55,979 nt of DNA, from positions 1 to 55,979 of the forward strand of contig MNXM01000228.1 of the NCBI GenBank assembly GCA_001872605.1, given 5' to 3'. Source of the DNA: Armatimonadetes bacterium CG2_30_59_28 (GTDB lineage: Bacteria; Armatimonadota; Abditibacteriia; CG2-30-59-28). Below the pieces are notes generated by a model, which saw only the letters and a program-made list of their open reading frames with translations, was not told where the DNA came from and ran no database searches. The translations under genes were made by a program, and so were the position numbers. Positions 8,229-17,142 of the stretch are shown here, in pieces. How positions within the stretch are numbered: the first letter of the stretch is position 1; the number at the start of each line of letters is the position of its first letter.

Positions 8229-10229
8229 GTGACCAACAGTACTCAACCGAACACCTTCGCTGATCCGGGAGCGCACCATCTGAGCAGCGTCAATTCCTCC
8301 GCCTTCAGTGTCCGCGCGCTCACCATCGGGGTCATCGGGACGCTGCTGATCAGCCTCGGCGCGCCCTATGTGACCAACGTTGTCAAAGGCTCCGCTCTCG
8401 CCTACGACTTCACCACTCCCGGAGCAGTATTCCTGCTTCTCGTTCTGACCGCCGTGGCGAACGTAATTCCGGGTCTCCTGCGTCCTCGATGGAGACTCGC
8501 ACCGTGGGAACTGCTCATCGTCTACATGATGATGCTGATCGCCTCCGCCATTGCCGACATGGGGCTGGCATCGCAGTTACCCGCCATTCTCGCCGCACCC
8601 GCCTATTACGCGTCCGTGGAGAATCGCTGGGATGAAGTTCTACTGCCCTATATCAAGCCGGAATTGATCCCGCATGGCGAAGGCGCCGTGCGGTACTTCT
8701 TTGAGAAGCTCCCCCGAGGGGCAGCAATTCCGTGGAGAGCATGGGTGCAGCCGCTCTTCTTCTGGGGATTGCTGCTGTGCCCGTTGTACTTTGTGATGAT
8801 CGCCCTCATGGTGATCCTGCGCAAGCAGTGGTCGGAGAACGAAAAACTTGTCTATCCCCTGACAACCCTCCCGATGGAGATGGTGCACGACGACAGCAAG
8901 TCACCGATCCCCCCTTTCTTCCGCAATCCCATCATGTGGATCGGGTTCGGGATTGCTTTTTCCTTTGGTTGCCTCGTGGCGCTCCACAACTACTACCCCG
9001 CTTTCCCCGAGGTGAAGTACTCCAGCGGAATCCCCTGGTTCCGCGGCACCATGAGCCTCCCGTTCCGGTTGAGCTTTCCCATGCTCGGCTTCTTTTATCT
9101 GGTGAATCTCGAGACGGCATTTAGTATCTGGTTCTTCAACCTGTTGTCGCAAATCTTCCGTGGGCTCGTCAACATCAATGCGTTCGGCATGGGCGCCCTC
9201 AAAATGACGGAGGATATGGGCATCTACGGTTCCCCCGATCCACTCTTCAAGCAACTGGGAATGGGAGCGATGGTTGCGCTCGTTGTCGGCGGTTTCTGGC
9301 AGGCACGGGAACACCTGCGGAATGTCTTCCGCAAGGCGCTTCTCAACGACCCCTCCGTGGACGACTCGGAGGAAGTCATGTCCTACCGATTCGCCGTCAT
9401 CGGCACGGCCATCAGTTCCGTGGTCATCGCCGTCTGGCTATGCTGGTCGGGGATGCCGGTGGCGCCGATGCTGCTGTTTCTGCTGACGACGTTTGTCATC
9501 TTCATCGGCCTTACCCGTGTCGTTTCCGAGAGCGGTCTTTCCGAAGCGGTGGCCTCCACAACGGGATCGTCCTTCGCCGTCGCCGGACTGGGAACGCGCG
9601 CTTTCACAGACGCCGGACTGGGCGCGACGGGACTGACCTATATCTGGTGCTCCGACATCCGAACGTTTGTGATGGCGTCTGCCGCCACGAGCCTCAAATT
9701 GGCGGAGTTGACGCCGCCGCGCCGTCGAAACCTCTTCTGGTGCATGGCTTTCGCGGTGGCGCTCTCGGCGGTGTCGTCGATTGCGCTGACCATCGCACTC
9801 AGCTACATTCACGGTGGTCTCAAGTTGAGCGGCTGGTTCTTTCAGGGCGGTCCCAATGCCTGTTGGAGCTACATCGCAGACAAGATCAGGAACCCGCGCG
9901 GTCCAGTGCTGGCGGGGTGGAGCGCCACCGCTATTGGCGTTGCCATCATGTGGACTCTTCAGGTCGTGCGTCAGAGGTTCTTGTGGTGGCCGTTCCACCC
10001 AATTGGTTTCTGTGTAGGAACCGTATGGATCATGGATCAATTGTGGCTCACCTGCATGATCGCGTGGCTGCTGAAAGCGATCATCTTGCGCTACGGAGGC
10101 TTCAGCTCCTACCACCGTATGCGCCCGTTCTTCCTGGGACTCATTGCCGGGCAGTTCACCGTGAATGGCTTGTGGATTCTCATTGACATGGCCACCGGAA
10201 AGCAAGGCAACTTCATCTTCTGGATATAA
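8229..10229 (+). CDS. OPT-like multi-pass membrane protein (DUF6785/DUF6784 type)
   Basis: This 666-residue protein has about 14 hydrophobic segments, the first at about residues 28-50. The motif RPRWRLAPWELLIVYMMMLI and the later TRVVSESGLSEAVASTTGSS place it near a family of oligopeptide-transporter-like proteins that is common in Armatimonadota and Planctomycetes. I take GTG 8229 as start because a perfect AGGAGG lies 4 bases before it; an in-frame GTG at 8211 overlaps the M20 stop but lacks such a site. Its substrate is unknown. The tight order M20 peptidase, permease, DUF92 protein suggests co-transcription. Confidence 0.8.
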   Translation: MTNSTQPNTFADPGAHHLSSVNSSAFSVRALTIGVIGTLLISLGAPYVTNVVKGSALAYDFTTPGAVFLLLVLTAVANVIPGLLRPRWRLAPWELLIVYMMMLIASAIADMGLASQLPAILAAPAYYASVENRWDEVLLPYIKPELIPHGEGAVRYFFEKLPRGAAIPWRAWVQPLFFWGLLLCPLYFVMIALMVILRKQWSENEKLVYPLTTLPMEMVHDDSKSPIPPFFRNPIMWIGFGIAFSFGCLVALHNYYPAFPEVKYSSGIPWFRGTMSLPFRLSFPMLGFFYLVNLETAFSIWFFNLLSQIFRGLVNINAFGMGALKMTEDMGIYGSPDPLFKQLGMGAMVALVVGGFWQAREHLRNVFRKALLNDPSVDDSEEVMSYRFAVIGTAISSVVIAVWLCWSGMPVAPMLLFLLTTFVIFIGLTRVVSESGLSEAVASTTGSSFAVAGLGTRAFTDAGLGATGLTYIWCSDIRTFVMASAATSLKLAELTPPRRRNLFWCMAFAVALSAVSSIALTIALSYIHGGLKLSGWFFQGGPNACWSYIADKIRNPRGPVLAGWSATAIGVAIMWTLQVVRQRFLWWPFHPIGFCVGTVWIMDQLWLTCMIAWLLKAIILRYGGFSSYHRMRPFFLGLIAGQFTVNGLWILIDMATGKQGNFIFWI

Positions 10230-10230
10230 A

Positions 10231-10932
10231 TTGCCTGACACGATTATCGGGATATCCCTTGCCGTCGCACTCGGTCTCATTGGCCTGTACCTCAAGGCCT
10301 TTGACCTCGGGGGATGTCTGGCGGGTATTGCCCTGTCGCTGGTCATCGTCTGGTCAATGGGGACGAATGCCTATGGTGTGGTCATCGTGTTTGTGGTGCT
10401 CGGCTCCGCGGCCACGAGGGTGGGCTTTCGGGTAAAGCTGGCGCGAGGCATCGCACAACCCAATAAGGGCCACCGCGGCGCGAGACATGCCCTCGTCAAT
10501 CTGGGAGTGCCCGCAGCCTGCGCGTTGGGGTACGCTCTGTTCCCGGCGGCCGCAGTTCTGCGCGCGGCGTTTGTGGCGTCCGTCGCTAGCGCGTTGGCCG
10601 ATACCCTGGGAACGGAATTGGGTCAGCTACTCTCAGGTCGCCCGGTGCTGCTGTTGCAGCGGAAGGCAGTACCGCCCGGAACGCCCGGTGCCGTTTCCCT
10701 GCAAGGCATATTTGCGGGTCTGCTCGGAGCGGCATTGGTAGGCGCCTTCGCGTCGGCGATGGGCGTGATCCCTCCACGAATCTTCCCCCCACTAATGCTG
10801 TCGGTGCTTCTCGCAGTGTCCGTCGAGAGCATCCTTGGCGAACTATCCACCCAAGCCCCCGCCCTCACCAACCCCGTCCGCAACCTCCTCCTCACCGCAT
10901 CCGCCGCCGCGCTGATGTGTTTGCTGGCGTAG
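10231..10932 (+). CDS. DUF92 family integral membrane protein
   Basis: The 233-residue protein is hydrophobic, with about six membrane segments. ASALADTLGTELGQLL is the family signature (ADT followed by a SELG-like stretch), and KGHRGARHALVNLGVPA resembles the conserved N-terminal loop. I place the start at TTG 10231, one base after the stop of the permease gene, implying coupled translation. DUF92 members have been linked to prenol or phytol phosphate metabolism in plants (VTE5/VTE6 group); whether that applies here is unknown. Confidence 0.75.
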   Translation: MPDTIIGISLAVALGLIGLYLKAFDLGGCLAGIALSLVIVWSMGTNAYGVVIVFVVLGSAATRVGFRVKLARGIAQPNKGHRGARHALVNLGVPAACALGYALFPAAAVLRAAFVASVASALADTLGTELGQLLSGRPVLLLQRKAVPPGTPGAVSLQGIFAGLLGAALVGAFASAMGVIPPRIFPPLMLSVLLAVSVESILGELSTQAPALTNPVRNLLLTASAAALMCLLA

Positions 10933-10974
10933 AGCATACGCCCCACCAAGCGCCACTTGTCTTCGGTGTTCGTC

Positions 10975-11040
10975 GTGGTGGGCGTGTCGAAGACCGCCCC
11001 CATCGAAAGTTGCAAAAGGTGGCTTCTTAACCGAAACAAG
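10975..11040. repeat. dispersed ~65-bp repeat, copy B
   Basis: This segment is the partner of 5086-5150, in the same orientation. It leads directly into the 30-bp tandem repeat at 11040. Confidence 0.7.
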
Positions 11041-11120
11041 GCAGAGACAAAACTGGAGCTTCATCCCACGGTAAAGACAAAGCTGGAGCTTTATCCTACG
11101 GCAGAGACAAAGCTGGGGAT
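11040..11120. repeat. 30-bp tandem repeat, 2.7 copies
   Basis: The unit starts GGCAGAGACAAAACTGGAGC and recurs exactly every 30 bp (11040, 11070, 11100). Copy 2 has 5 or 6 differences from copy 1, and copy 3 breaks off after GACAAAGCTGGGGAT. There are no spacers, so this is not a CRISPR. The rest of the spacer to 11434 shows only a CTCCCC/GGGGAG hairpin at 11281-11302 and nothing else I can name. Confidence 0.85.
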
Positions 11121-11449
11121 CGCGTAGAGATCAGCGAGACGGGAAGGACGCGTGACTCCCATGCACTCCAGTGAAACAACGCGTTTCGTTGAAAACACAC
11201 GTGCGCATGGCTACGCTCACCGCGTTCCTTCGAGAGTGCGCAAGCGTAAGACCAAAAGGTCACTTGGCGGGGAAACCGCTCTCCCCGAACAGGGATGGGG
11301 AGCGTTGTTGGCACGGATTAAACGGGCCGTCAAGTCGAAGGCACAATCGAGGATCAACTGCCCGCAGGGAAAATGTCAGAGATTCTGTTATTGTCCCAGT
11401 TTCGTCGGGTAAGATAGCATTGCTGTGCGTCCCTAAAGGAGATAGGTTC

Positions 11450-12082
11450 ATGCGCTCTCGATATACCGTTCCGCAACAAAATTCCGGCTTTACCCTCATA
11501 GAGCTTCTCACCGTGATCGCGATCATCGCCATTCTGGCCTCCATTTTGTTTCCCGTGTTTGCCAAGGCAAGGGAGAAGGCGCGGCAGAGCGCGTGTGCGT
11601 CGAACATGAAGCAGCTCGGGCTGGCGATCATGATGTACACTCAAGACTATGACGGGGTGTTACCCTACTATCAGCACCCGTTCGGGTTAGCGTGGTACGA
11701 CGACCTGCAGCCGTATCTAAAGAACCGCCAGATCATTGTCTGCCCCAGCAAGTCGGAATGGAACCCGGACGATGCCACGCACAAGACCGGCTACGGATTG
11801 AACGAAACGGTCTTTCCTTCGGGTTTAGGGTCGCCGAATCCTCCCGCTGCCATAGCGCTGGCGGAGATCGGCAGTCCCTCCGAAACCATCGGCGGGGCGG
11901 ACAAGAACCAGGGGAACGTCTACATGGTCGGTCAGAGCTTCTCTGGCTCATCATCGTGGCCATACAACGTCGATACCCGCCACAACGAGGGCGCCAACTT
12001 CCTCTTCATGGACGGTCACGTCAAATGGATGCGGAAGGGCGCGGGGTGGTCGAGAAGCAACGAGTTGTGGGACCTGAATTGA
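11450..12082 (+). CDS. type IV pilin-like protein with H-X9-DG tail (DUF1559-like)
   Basis: The 210-residue protein starts at ATG 11450, with an excellent AAAGGAGAT ribosome site. After a short basic leader ([13 protein letters not shown]) the prepilin peptidase site is G|FTLIELL with Glu at +5, then a hydrophobic helix. The wording [19 protein letters not shown] is typical of Armatimonadota. The C-terminus has [16 protein letters not shown], the H-X9-DG processing-associated motif of this family. Such proteins are exported by type II/IV-pilus-like machinery and displayed at the surface; individual roles are unknown. It stands alone between two repeat-rich spacers. Between its stop and 12195 there is only a GCGGATT heptamer repeat. 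Confidence 0.92.
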   Translation: MRSRYTVPQQNSGFTLIELLTVIAIIAILASILFPVFAKAREKARQSACASNMKQLGLAIMMYTQDYDGVLPYYQHPFGLAWYDDLQPYLKNRQIIVCPSKSEWNPDDATHKTGYGLNETVFPSGLGSPNPPAAIALAEIGSPSETIGGADKNQGNVYMVGQSFSGSSSWPYNVDTRHNEGANFLFMDGHVKWMRKGAGWSRSNELWDLN

Positions 12083-12084
12083 GT

Positions 12085-12110
12085 GCGGATTGCGGATTGC
12101 GGAATGTCGG
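12085..12110. repeat. 7-bp tandem repeat GCGGATT
   Basis: GTGCGGATTGCGGATTGCGG carries about three units of a 7-bp repeat just after the prepilin stop codon. The period equals that of the array at 6523-6567, but the unit differs. Confidence 0.6.
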
Positions 12111-12194
12111 CGGCAGGAAACGGAATCAGGGCGACTGAGCATATCAGAATTTCGTAGCCGTCGTCAGTCGGACGGAGATTCAGGCCCTCTTTGT

Positions 12195-12770
12195 TCACGG
12201 CAGCAAATCGGCGACGGCGATCTCTTGGTGAGGAGCGTTCAGAGGTCGTGCCGACCCTGTCTCCTTCACGATGGTGACGGTGGAGTACCCGAAGCCGTGA
12301 GGCTGGGAGTCGTCCTCGACAGGCTCCCGCTGAACCTCCAACTGACGGTCCACCAGGTTGAGTATCCAGTAGTCCTCGATACCTGCCTTCGCATACAGGC
12401 TGGCCTTCGCGGTCCGGTCGAACTCCAGCGAGGTGTCCGCGACCTCGACGATCAACTCAGCGGTGGAGGGATGGGCGCGTCTATAATCGCGTGCATTCCC
12501 ACGTATCACAGCGATGTCTGGCTCCGGTTCTGAAGCGTCACCAAGAGTCAACGGAACCTGAGTCGCAACAAAGGCATTCCCGTGGCACGATCCCCGCAAT
12601 ACATCCGCGACCAGAACAACGGCAGTCCAGTGCATACTCCCCATCGGACTCATCTCGACTACGCTCCCCTCAATCAACTCCACGTGCGTTTTGTCAAACA
12701 GCCCGACGCTGGCCATCTTGTAGTACTCATCAGTCGTCCATTCACGGATTCTCGGTTCTGCAACCGGCAT
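12195..12770 (-). CDS. Uma2 family (DUF820) restriction-endonuclease-fold protein
   Basis: The 191-residue protein belongs to the Uma2/DUF820 family, PD-(D/E)XK-fold proteins often found in large numbers in Cyanobacteria, Chloroflexi and Armatimonadota. Recognisable parts are HVELIEGSVVEMSPMGSMHW near residue 30, the acidic SEPEPDIAVI motif and the TAELIVEVADTSLEFDRTAK stretch with the catalytic-type E and K. ATG 12770 has a GAGGAGG site upstream and is preferred over the longer frame to 12809. The role of the family is unsettled. A second copy is at 31613. Confidence 0.88.
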   Translation of the reverse strand: MPVAEPRIREWTTDEYYKMASVGLFDKTHVELIEGSVVEMSPMGSMHWTAVVLVADVLRGSCHGNAFVATQVPLTLGDASEPEPDIAVIRGNARDYRRAHPSTAELIVEVADTSLEFDRTAKASLYAKAGIEDYWILNLVDRQLEVQREPVEDDSQPHGFGYSTVTIVKETGSARPLNAPHQEIAVADLLP

Positions 12771-12869
12771 CTCGATACCTCCTCTCTCGACGCACTCATA
12801 GGATAGCACTCTGAGGAAAATACCTCAATCACTGCTCTGGGATTTCAGAAACGCGGGAGCGAGAGCGAC

Positions 12870-13913
12870 CTATACGACCCACGGAATGAACCGGTATTTC
12901 ACCTGCTTCGCGTACTCCACATACTCCGGATCTGCGCTGAGGTGCTTCTCTTCGTAGAGAGCGCGGAGCAGGTAGATAATGTTCCAACCGATCAGCGGCA
13001 GGATGTTGGCTCCGTTCCGCAGGTAGGGCAGGTACTCAAGCCACCAGGCCATATTCTTGCCAATATAAGCAGGATGGCGGATGACCGCATAGGGCCCCGT
13101 TGCGACAACCCCTCTATGGGTAAGGTTGCTGAATTTCACATTCAGCGCAATCGTCGCCCACACGTAGATGACATAGAGAACAATGGTCCCAACTTTCAGG
13201 GCGACAAGCGCCGACGCGGAGAAGGCAAGTTGGCACTCATCACCCATGTGCAGCGGCAACAACTCACCGGTCCCACCATTGAAGGGAGGATAGCACGCCA
13301 GGGTAACCATCCACGAGAGCGGGTACGGGTCCACCGACTTCAGCCGATTCTTTAACAGTACGGACTCGCTGAAATAGCCAATGGAGGCGAGACCCGCGTC
13401 GATCAGGAACAGGGAGTGGTAGACCAGATTGTAGCGCGTATCAAGATCCGCCGTGGGCAACGCAACTTGGCGGAGAGCCTCTGCGACCGTCCTGTAGTGA
13501 TTGGTTGCGAAGATCAACATCAGAGAGCCGAAGTATGCCTTGACGACGAAACCAAGCAGCTTCGACCGAATGTGTTTGTTGAAGAAGAACGCCCGCCAGG
13601 AAAGGAGAGGACCGGGCGTCTTCCGCGACAGCGAATCACTGATTCGGCGCAGAATCAGAAGAGTAATGTTGGGGGTTGTGAACAACGGCAGTCGAGAGCG
13701 TTTCAGTATCTTCGCGAAGAGAAAACCCTCAAGCAGATAGTACAACCACCCGTATGTCAGGAACAGCCGATAGAAGGGGGTGAAGAAGATAAGGATGTCC
13801 TGATTATCCCCGCCGTTGTAAAAGGGGTGTCGCACGAACACGCACCCGGCCACCGAAAAAAGCCCCAGCATGGTGATGTAGTGGACGGCTGTCCTGCGAA
13901 GAAGTGTGCTCAC
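12870..13913 (-). CDS. isoprenylcysteine carboxyl methyltransferase-like membrane protein
   Basis: The 347-residue protein has about eight hydrophobic segments. The last third holds the ICMT/PEMT signature: THRGVVATGPYAVIRHPAYI, with the RHPAY motif of the S-adenosylmethionine site, and a C-terminal EEKHLSADPEYVEYAKQVKY. The first ~200 residues do not match a family I know, so this is longer than simple ICMT-like methyltransferases. I place the start at GTG 13913 because the frame before it overlaps the neighbouring TIM-barrel gene or its spacer; no clear ribosome site supports it, and ATG 13871 is an alternative. The methylated substrate is unknown. Confidence 0.75.
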   Translation of the reverse strand: MSTLLRRTAVHYITMLGLFSVAGCVFVRHPFYNGGDNQDILIFFTPFYRLFLTYGWLYYLLEGFLFAKILKRSRLPLFTTPNITLLILRRISDSLSRKTPGPLLSWRAFFFNKHIRSKLLGFVVKAYFGSLMLIFATNHYRTVAEALRQVALPTADLDTRYNLVYHSLFLIDAGLASIGYFSESVLLKNRLKSVDPYPLSWMVTLACYPPFNGGTGELLPLHMGDECQLAFSASALVALKVGTIVLYVIYVWATIALNVKFSNLTHRGVVATGPYAVIRHPAYIGKNMAWWLEYLPYLRNGANILPLIGWNIIYLLRALYEEKHLSADPEYVEYAKQVKYRFIPWVV

Positions 13914-14001
13914 TGGAGATCGTGTCAAAGTAAAACCGCCAACATGTTGAGGTGACAGCGAAGGCCCGCCCCGCACCACCAGGACTTCAGCAACGATGAT
14001 T

Positions 14002-14862
14002 TCAGTCCACGCCCAAGGCCCGCTGCCAGACGCGTAGCAACGCGTGCCCGGTTTCCCGTGCAGCTTCGTCGTCGGGCAGTTCGGCAATGCGCTTGCTGAA
14101 AGGCTCAGGAGTGACCGGGCCGTCATAGCCGATATCGCTCAGGACGCGGAGAAACCCAACAAGGTCGATCACGCCCGTCTCGCCGGGGAGCTTGCGCCGG
14201 TTGTCGACGAGTTCGTCCACCTCGACGCCCGCTGGCGCATCGTTGACGTGAACGTAGACAACGTCACCGGCAGAAAGGCGCTTGAGGTCGTCCACGGTGC
14301 CGCGCGACGTGTGCCAGTGCCAGGAATCGAGCAGCAGTCCCACGTTGCCAACCGCAATGGCATCACAAAGCTCCAGCATACCATCCATCGTGTGGATGAA
14401 TTCTCCCTGGTGACCATCGCGGAGCGTCTTCGGCTCGAGGAATTCCAGCCCGATTCGCTGCCCGTAGTCTTTAAGGACCTCGGCGACCGCCCGAAAACGC
14501 CGTGTGAGTTTCTCGAACAATTCGTCGAAAGTGAGGTCGTCGATCCACGACAAAACCCAAGTGTAGCACCATGAGCTACCCAACTCCGACGCAAGCTTTG
14601 CCTTTTGAGGAAGCGTGGCCAGTCCGGAACGGAAATTCTCGTCGGTTCCGAAGCATGCAACTGGCAGACCCCAGCCCCCCGCGCGCAGGTGGGAATTGGC
14701 AAGGAGTTCCTTGACAGTATCCACGGACTCCTCGGCGACCATCTTCGCCACCTGATCAAGGTTCAGGTCGACCCCTTGAAATCCGGCTTCCCGGGCCAAA
14801 GGCAGCACACCCCGCCACTCCGCGGATATCCCGATAGCTTCCGGAGCAATATTCCTGAACAT
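14002..14862 (-). CDS. sugar phosphate isomerase/epimerase-like TIM-barrel protein
   Basis: The 286-residue protein is a xylose-isomerase-like TIM barrel. Metal-site motifs are visible: E in IGLEFLEPKTL, D and H in LLLDSWHWHTS, H in VYVHVNDAP, and E in GPVTPEPFS. Start ATG 14862 (MFRNIAPEAIGIS) has a GGGAGG site nine bases upstream; the frame extends further only by chance. Members act on sugars or inositols, often in catabolism. The substrate cannot be told from sequence. It is downstream of yraN on the same strand but 200 bp away, so the two may not share a message. Confidence 0.85.
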   Translation of the reverse strand: MFRNIAPEAIGISAEWRGVLPLAREAGFQGVDLNLDQVAKMVAEESVDTVKELLANSHLRAGGWGLPVACFGTDENFRSGLATLPQKAKLASELGSSWCYTWVLSWIDDLTFDELFEKLTRRFRAVAEVLKDYGQRIGLEFLEPKTLRDGHQGEFIHTMDGMLELCDAIAVGNVGLLLDSWHWHTSRGTVDDLKRLSAGDVVYVHVNDAPAGVEVDELVDNRRKLPGETGVIDLVGFLRVLSDIGYDGPVTPEPFSKRIAELPDDEAARETGHALLRVWQRALGVD

Positions 14863-14920
14863 GGTTCCACGCCTCCCAAAATATGCCGCAAAGGCTCTTT
14901 GCGGCCTTGGCGGCTTCGCG

Positions 14921-14932
14921 GTTATACTCGTT
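14921..14932 (+). repeat. solitary GTTATACTCGTT site
   Basis: The 12-bp word GTTATACTCGTT equals the outer tip of the snap-back elements at 2616 and 4982 but here lacks the rest of the element. It sits in the spacer upstream of the TIM-barrel gene. Confidence 0.5.
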
Positions 14933-15062
14933 TTCATCTCCCGTGGCGCCGGCAGGTCAGCATGAATCATTCCCTATAGAGTCGCCGGAGTTGGCCGTTC
15001 TGTATCGCCTGACGGACACGGCTGAAGTCCTACAAATTCGTGCGCGGCAACGGCGGTTGATA

Positions 15063-15470
15063 CTACACAAAAGGGCGGTGGGCAAGATCGAACGCGTCGC
15101 GAATCAGGTTGACGGACAACACGCGTTTGCCTTCGCCCAGATGAATTTCGACGATGTCGAATCGACAATCGCGGTCACGAATGCCATTGTCGCAAACATA
15201 GGCAACAGCCATCTTCGAAATTTGCCGCTGCTTGTGTCGGTCAACGGCGTCACCGGGGAGACCAAATTCCTCCGACCGACGTGCCTTCACCTCCACGAAG
15301 ACCAGCACGCCTTTCTCTTCTGCTATGAGATCGATCTCTCCGTATCGCGTCCCGAAGTTCCTCTCGAGGATCGTATAGCCCTCGGAGACAAGGTAGCGTT
15401 CGGCAACGTCTTCGCCAAACTCTCCGCTCTTGCGGGCGCTGGTTTGCGCTCCGTTTTCCGAACCCGTCAT
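15063..15470 (-). CDS. yraN: YraN family (UPF0102) nuclease-fold protein
   Basis: The 135-residue protein carries the usual signature of this Holliday-junction-resolvase-like fold: GEFGEDVAERYLVSEGYTIL, then RYGEIDLIAEEKGVLVFVEV with D and E-x-K of the PD-(D/E)XK core. YraN genes very often sit next to rnhB, as here (33 bp). Its role is not firmly established. Confidence 0.93.
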   Translation of the reverse strand: MTGSENGAQTSARKSGEFGEDVAERYLVSEGYTILERNFGTRYGEIDLIAEEKGVLVFVEVKARRSEEFGLPGDAVDRHKQRQISKMAVAYVCDNGIRDRDCRFDIVEIHLGEGKRVLSVNLIRDAFDLAHRPFV

Positions 15471-15503
15471 CTCTCACCCCGCTGAATTTGAGGCACAGAC
15501 AAT

Positions 15504-16199
15504 TCAGGAGTCCATTCGCAGATCAAGTTGGCGGTTCCCGAGTCTCTCCTCCAACAGGGCGCGATGAGCCTCTCTGCAGGCCCGGCGCACGGGCGAAAAA
15601 GAGAAACGGTGCTCAACGCAAGGCCCGTGTGCTTCCAGCGCGCTCAAGTGCTGGCGCGCCGCGTATCCCTTGTGCTTCGCGAACCCATACTGGGGGTACT
15701 GCTGGTCGAGTTGTTCCATGATTCCATCACGCGTCACTTTTGCGATGATGGACGCTGCGGCAATCGACAGACTGATGCGGTCCCCTTTGACAAGAGCGGT
15801 GTAGGAGAAGCCTGCATCCCCGATAGGAAGTCCGTCCACCAAAACGTGCTGTGGGCGTGGAACGAGTTTATGAACGGCCTCTCGCATCGCCGCGTGCGTG
15901 GCGTTCAGAATGTTGAGTTGGTCAATCGCTGGTGGCTGCTGGAGCCCGACAGCATAGCTAACCTCCTTGACCAGAGACTCGTACAGCCGCTGTCGCGTGT
16001 TCGGGGTCAACAGCTTGGAGTCCTGAATCCCCGGCAGCGAGTATCCCACTGGCAGCACCACCGCCGCAGCAACGACCGGGCCGGCAAGGGGTCCTCTCCC
16101 CGCCTCATCCACTCCCGCCACCACTTCACAACCACGCGCGCGCCACCCATCTTCGTAATGCGTTGCCGGCCCCGTATGCTTGCCCTTGCCTCCAGGCAT
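15504..16199 (-). CDS. rnhB: ribonuclease HII
   Basis: The 231-residue enzyme cleaves the RNA strand of RNA-DNA hybrids, including single ribonucleotides. Motif I is VVAGVDEAGRGPLAGPVVAA with the first two acidic ligands, followed by IQDSKLL, VLVDGLPI (third acid), ALVKGDRISLSIAAASIIAK (fourth acid region) and FAKHKGYAARQH. The start at 16199 is one base past the lepB stop, implying coupled translation. Family length is normal. Confidence 0.96.
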   Translation of the reverse strand: MPGGKGKHTGPATHYEDGWRARGCEVVAGVDEAGRGPLAGPVVAAAVVLPVGYSLPGIQDSKLLTPNTRQRLYESLVKEVSYAVGLQQPPAIDQLNILNATHAAMREAVHKLVPRPQHVLVDGLPIGDAGFSYTALVKGDRISLSIAAASIIAKVTRDGIMEQLDQQYPQYGFAKHKGYAARQHLSALEAHGPCVEHRFSFSPVRRACREAHRALLEERLGNRQLDLRMDS

Positions 16200-16200
16200 G

Positions 16201-17028
16201 TCAGAGAAGCGCGCGGGAGGGCATCATCGGCCGCCACGCCTGGTAGTCTGCGTCTGAGTTCTTTCCCCCCCGCCGGGCAACTGATTTCCATTTGTGATCC
16301 AGCAGGCGAGCACGCTGAAGCGGGTAGAAGATCACCATCGCCTTACCCAGGAGGTTCTCTTTGGGGAGGAAGCCCCACTTATGTCCGTCGTTGCTATCGT
16401 TGCGATTGTCTCCGAAGACCAGCAGAGATCCGTGCGGGACTCTACCGGGCGCGGCAACGAGAATTCTCTCCATCTCTCGCTCATCCTGAACGGGCTCACT
16501 GTTACGCTGCACCGGATACTGGCTATAGGGAAGTATCTCGTACACTTGCCCGTCCACGATTTTCATATCGTAGTCGGGAGGTTCCTGCAGGTAGGGTTCG
16601 GCCAATGCCTTGTCGTTCACATACACCGCCCCGCTGCGGACCTCCACCGCATCGCCCGGAAGACCGACGAGACGTTTGATAAAATCCTTCTTCTCCTTGC
16701 TGTTCCCGAGAGCCTTTGGTGGGGCCTTGAAGACGACGATGTCCTGTCGATGGGGAGGTCGTATCCGGTAGATCCATTTGTTGACCAAAATGCGGTCGTT
16801 CTCCAGAAGTGTCATCCGCATGGAACCGGAGGGGATGTAAAACGCCTGCACGACAAAAGGGCGGATAAAGAAGAACACCAGCACCAGAGCGATCAGTCCT
16901 GAGTCCACAAACTCCAGTACCGAGTGCCGCGTTTCATCCTTCAGAGAGCCCATATTCGGCACAACCAGCCGCGCCACCACCAGGACGACTAATGCAACAA
17001 TTACCCACCACAGATTGTCTGTTTCCAT
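16201..17028 (-). CDS. lepB: signal peptidase I
   Basis: The 275-residue enzyme removes signal peptides from exported proteins. It has two N-terminal membrane segments (about residues 5-25 and 43-63), the nucleophile Ser in YIPSGSMRMTL and the general base Lys in KDFIKRLVGLPGD. GSLLVFGDNRNDSNDGHKWG is the conserved box E. ATG 17028 (METDNLWW) is chosen over the longer frame because the upstream codons are not family-like. Next to rplS and rnhB, it fits a common translation and export operon. Confidence 0.96.
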   Translation of the reverse strand: METDNLWWVIVALVVLVVARLVVPNMGSLKDETRHSVLEFVDSGLIALVLVFFFIRPFVVQAFYIPSGSMRMTLLENDRILVNKWIYRIRPPHRQDIVVFKAPPKALGNSKEKKDFIKRLVGLPGDAVEVRSGAVYVNDKALAEPYLQEPPDYDMKIVDGQVYEILPYSQYPVQRNSEPVQDEREMERILVAAPGRVPHGSLLVFGDNRNDSNDGHKWGFLPKENLLGKAMVIFYPLQRARLLDHKWKSVARRGGKNSDADYQAWRPMMPSRALL

Positions 17029-17142
17029 TGAATTGCACCCCGGGGCACCGATTGTGATGAAGGGCCGCCACCGTCGAGGGTCGGGCGCACCACGCGGGTT
17101 GCCCGATCCTCCCTCGAACGTCACCGGACCCATCCGCGCGAT

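Noticed and set aside
11040-11120. Possible CRISPR remnant
   Set aside because: The 30-bp units are directly adjacent with no spacers, and no cas genes are present.
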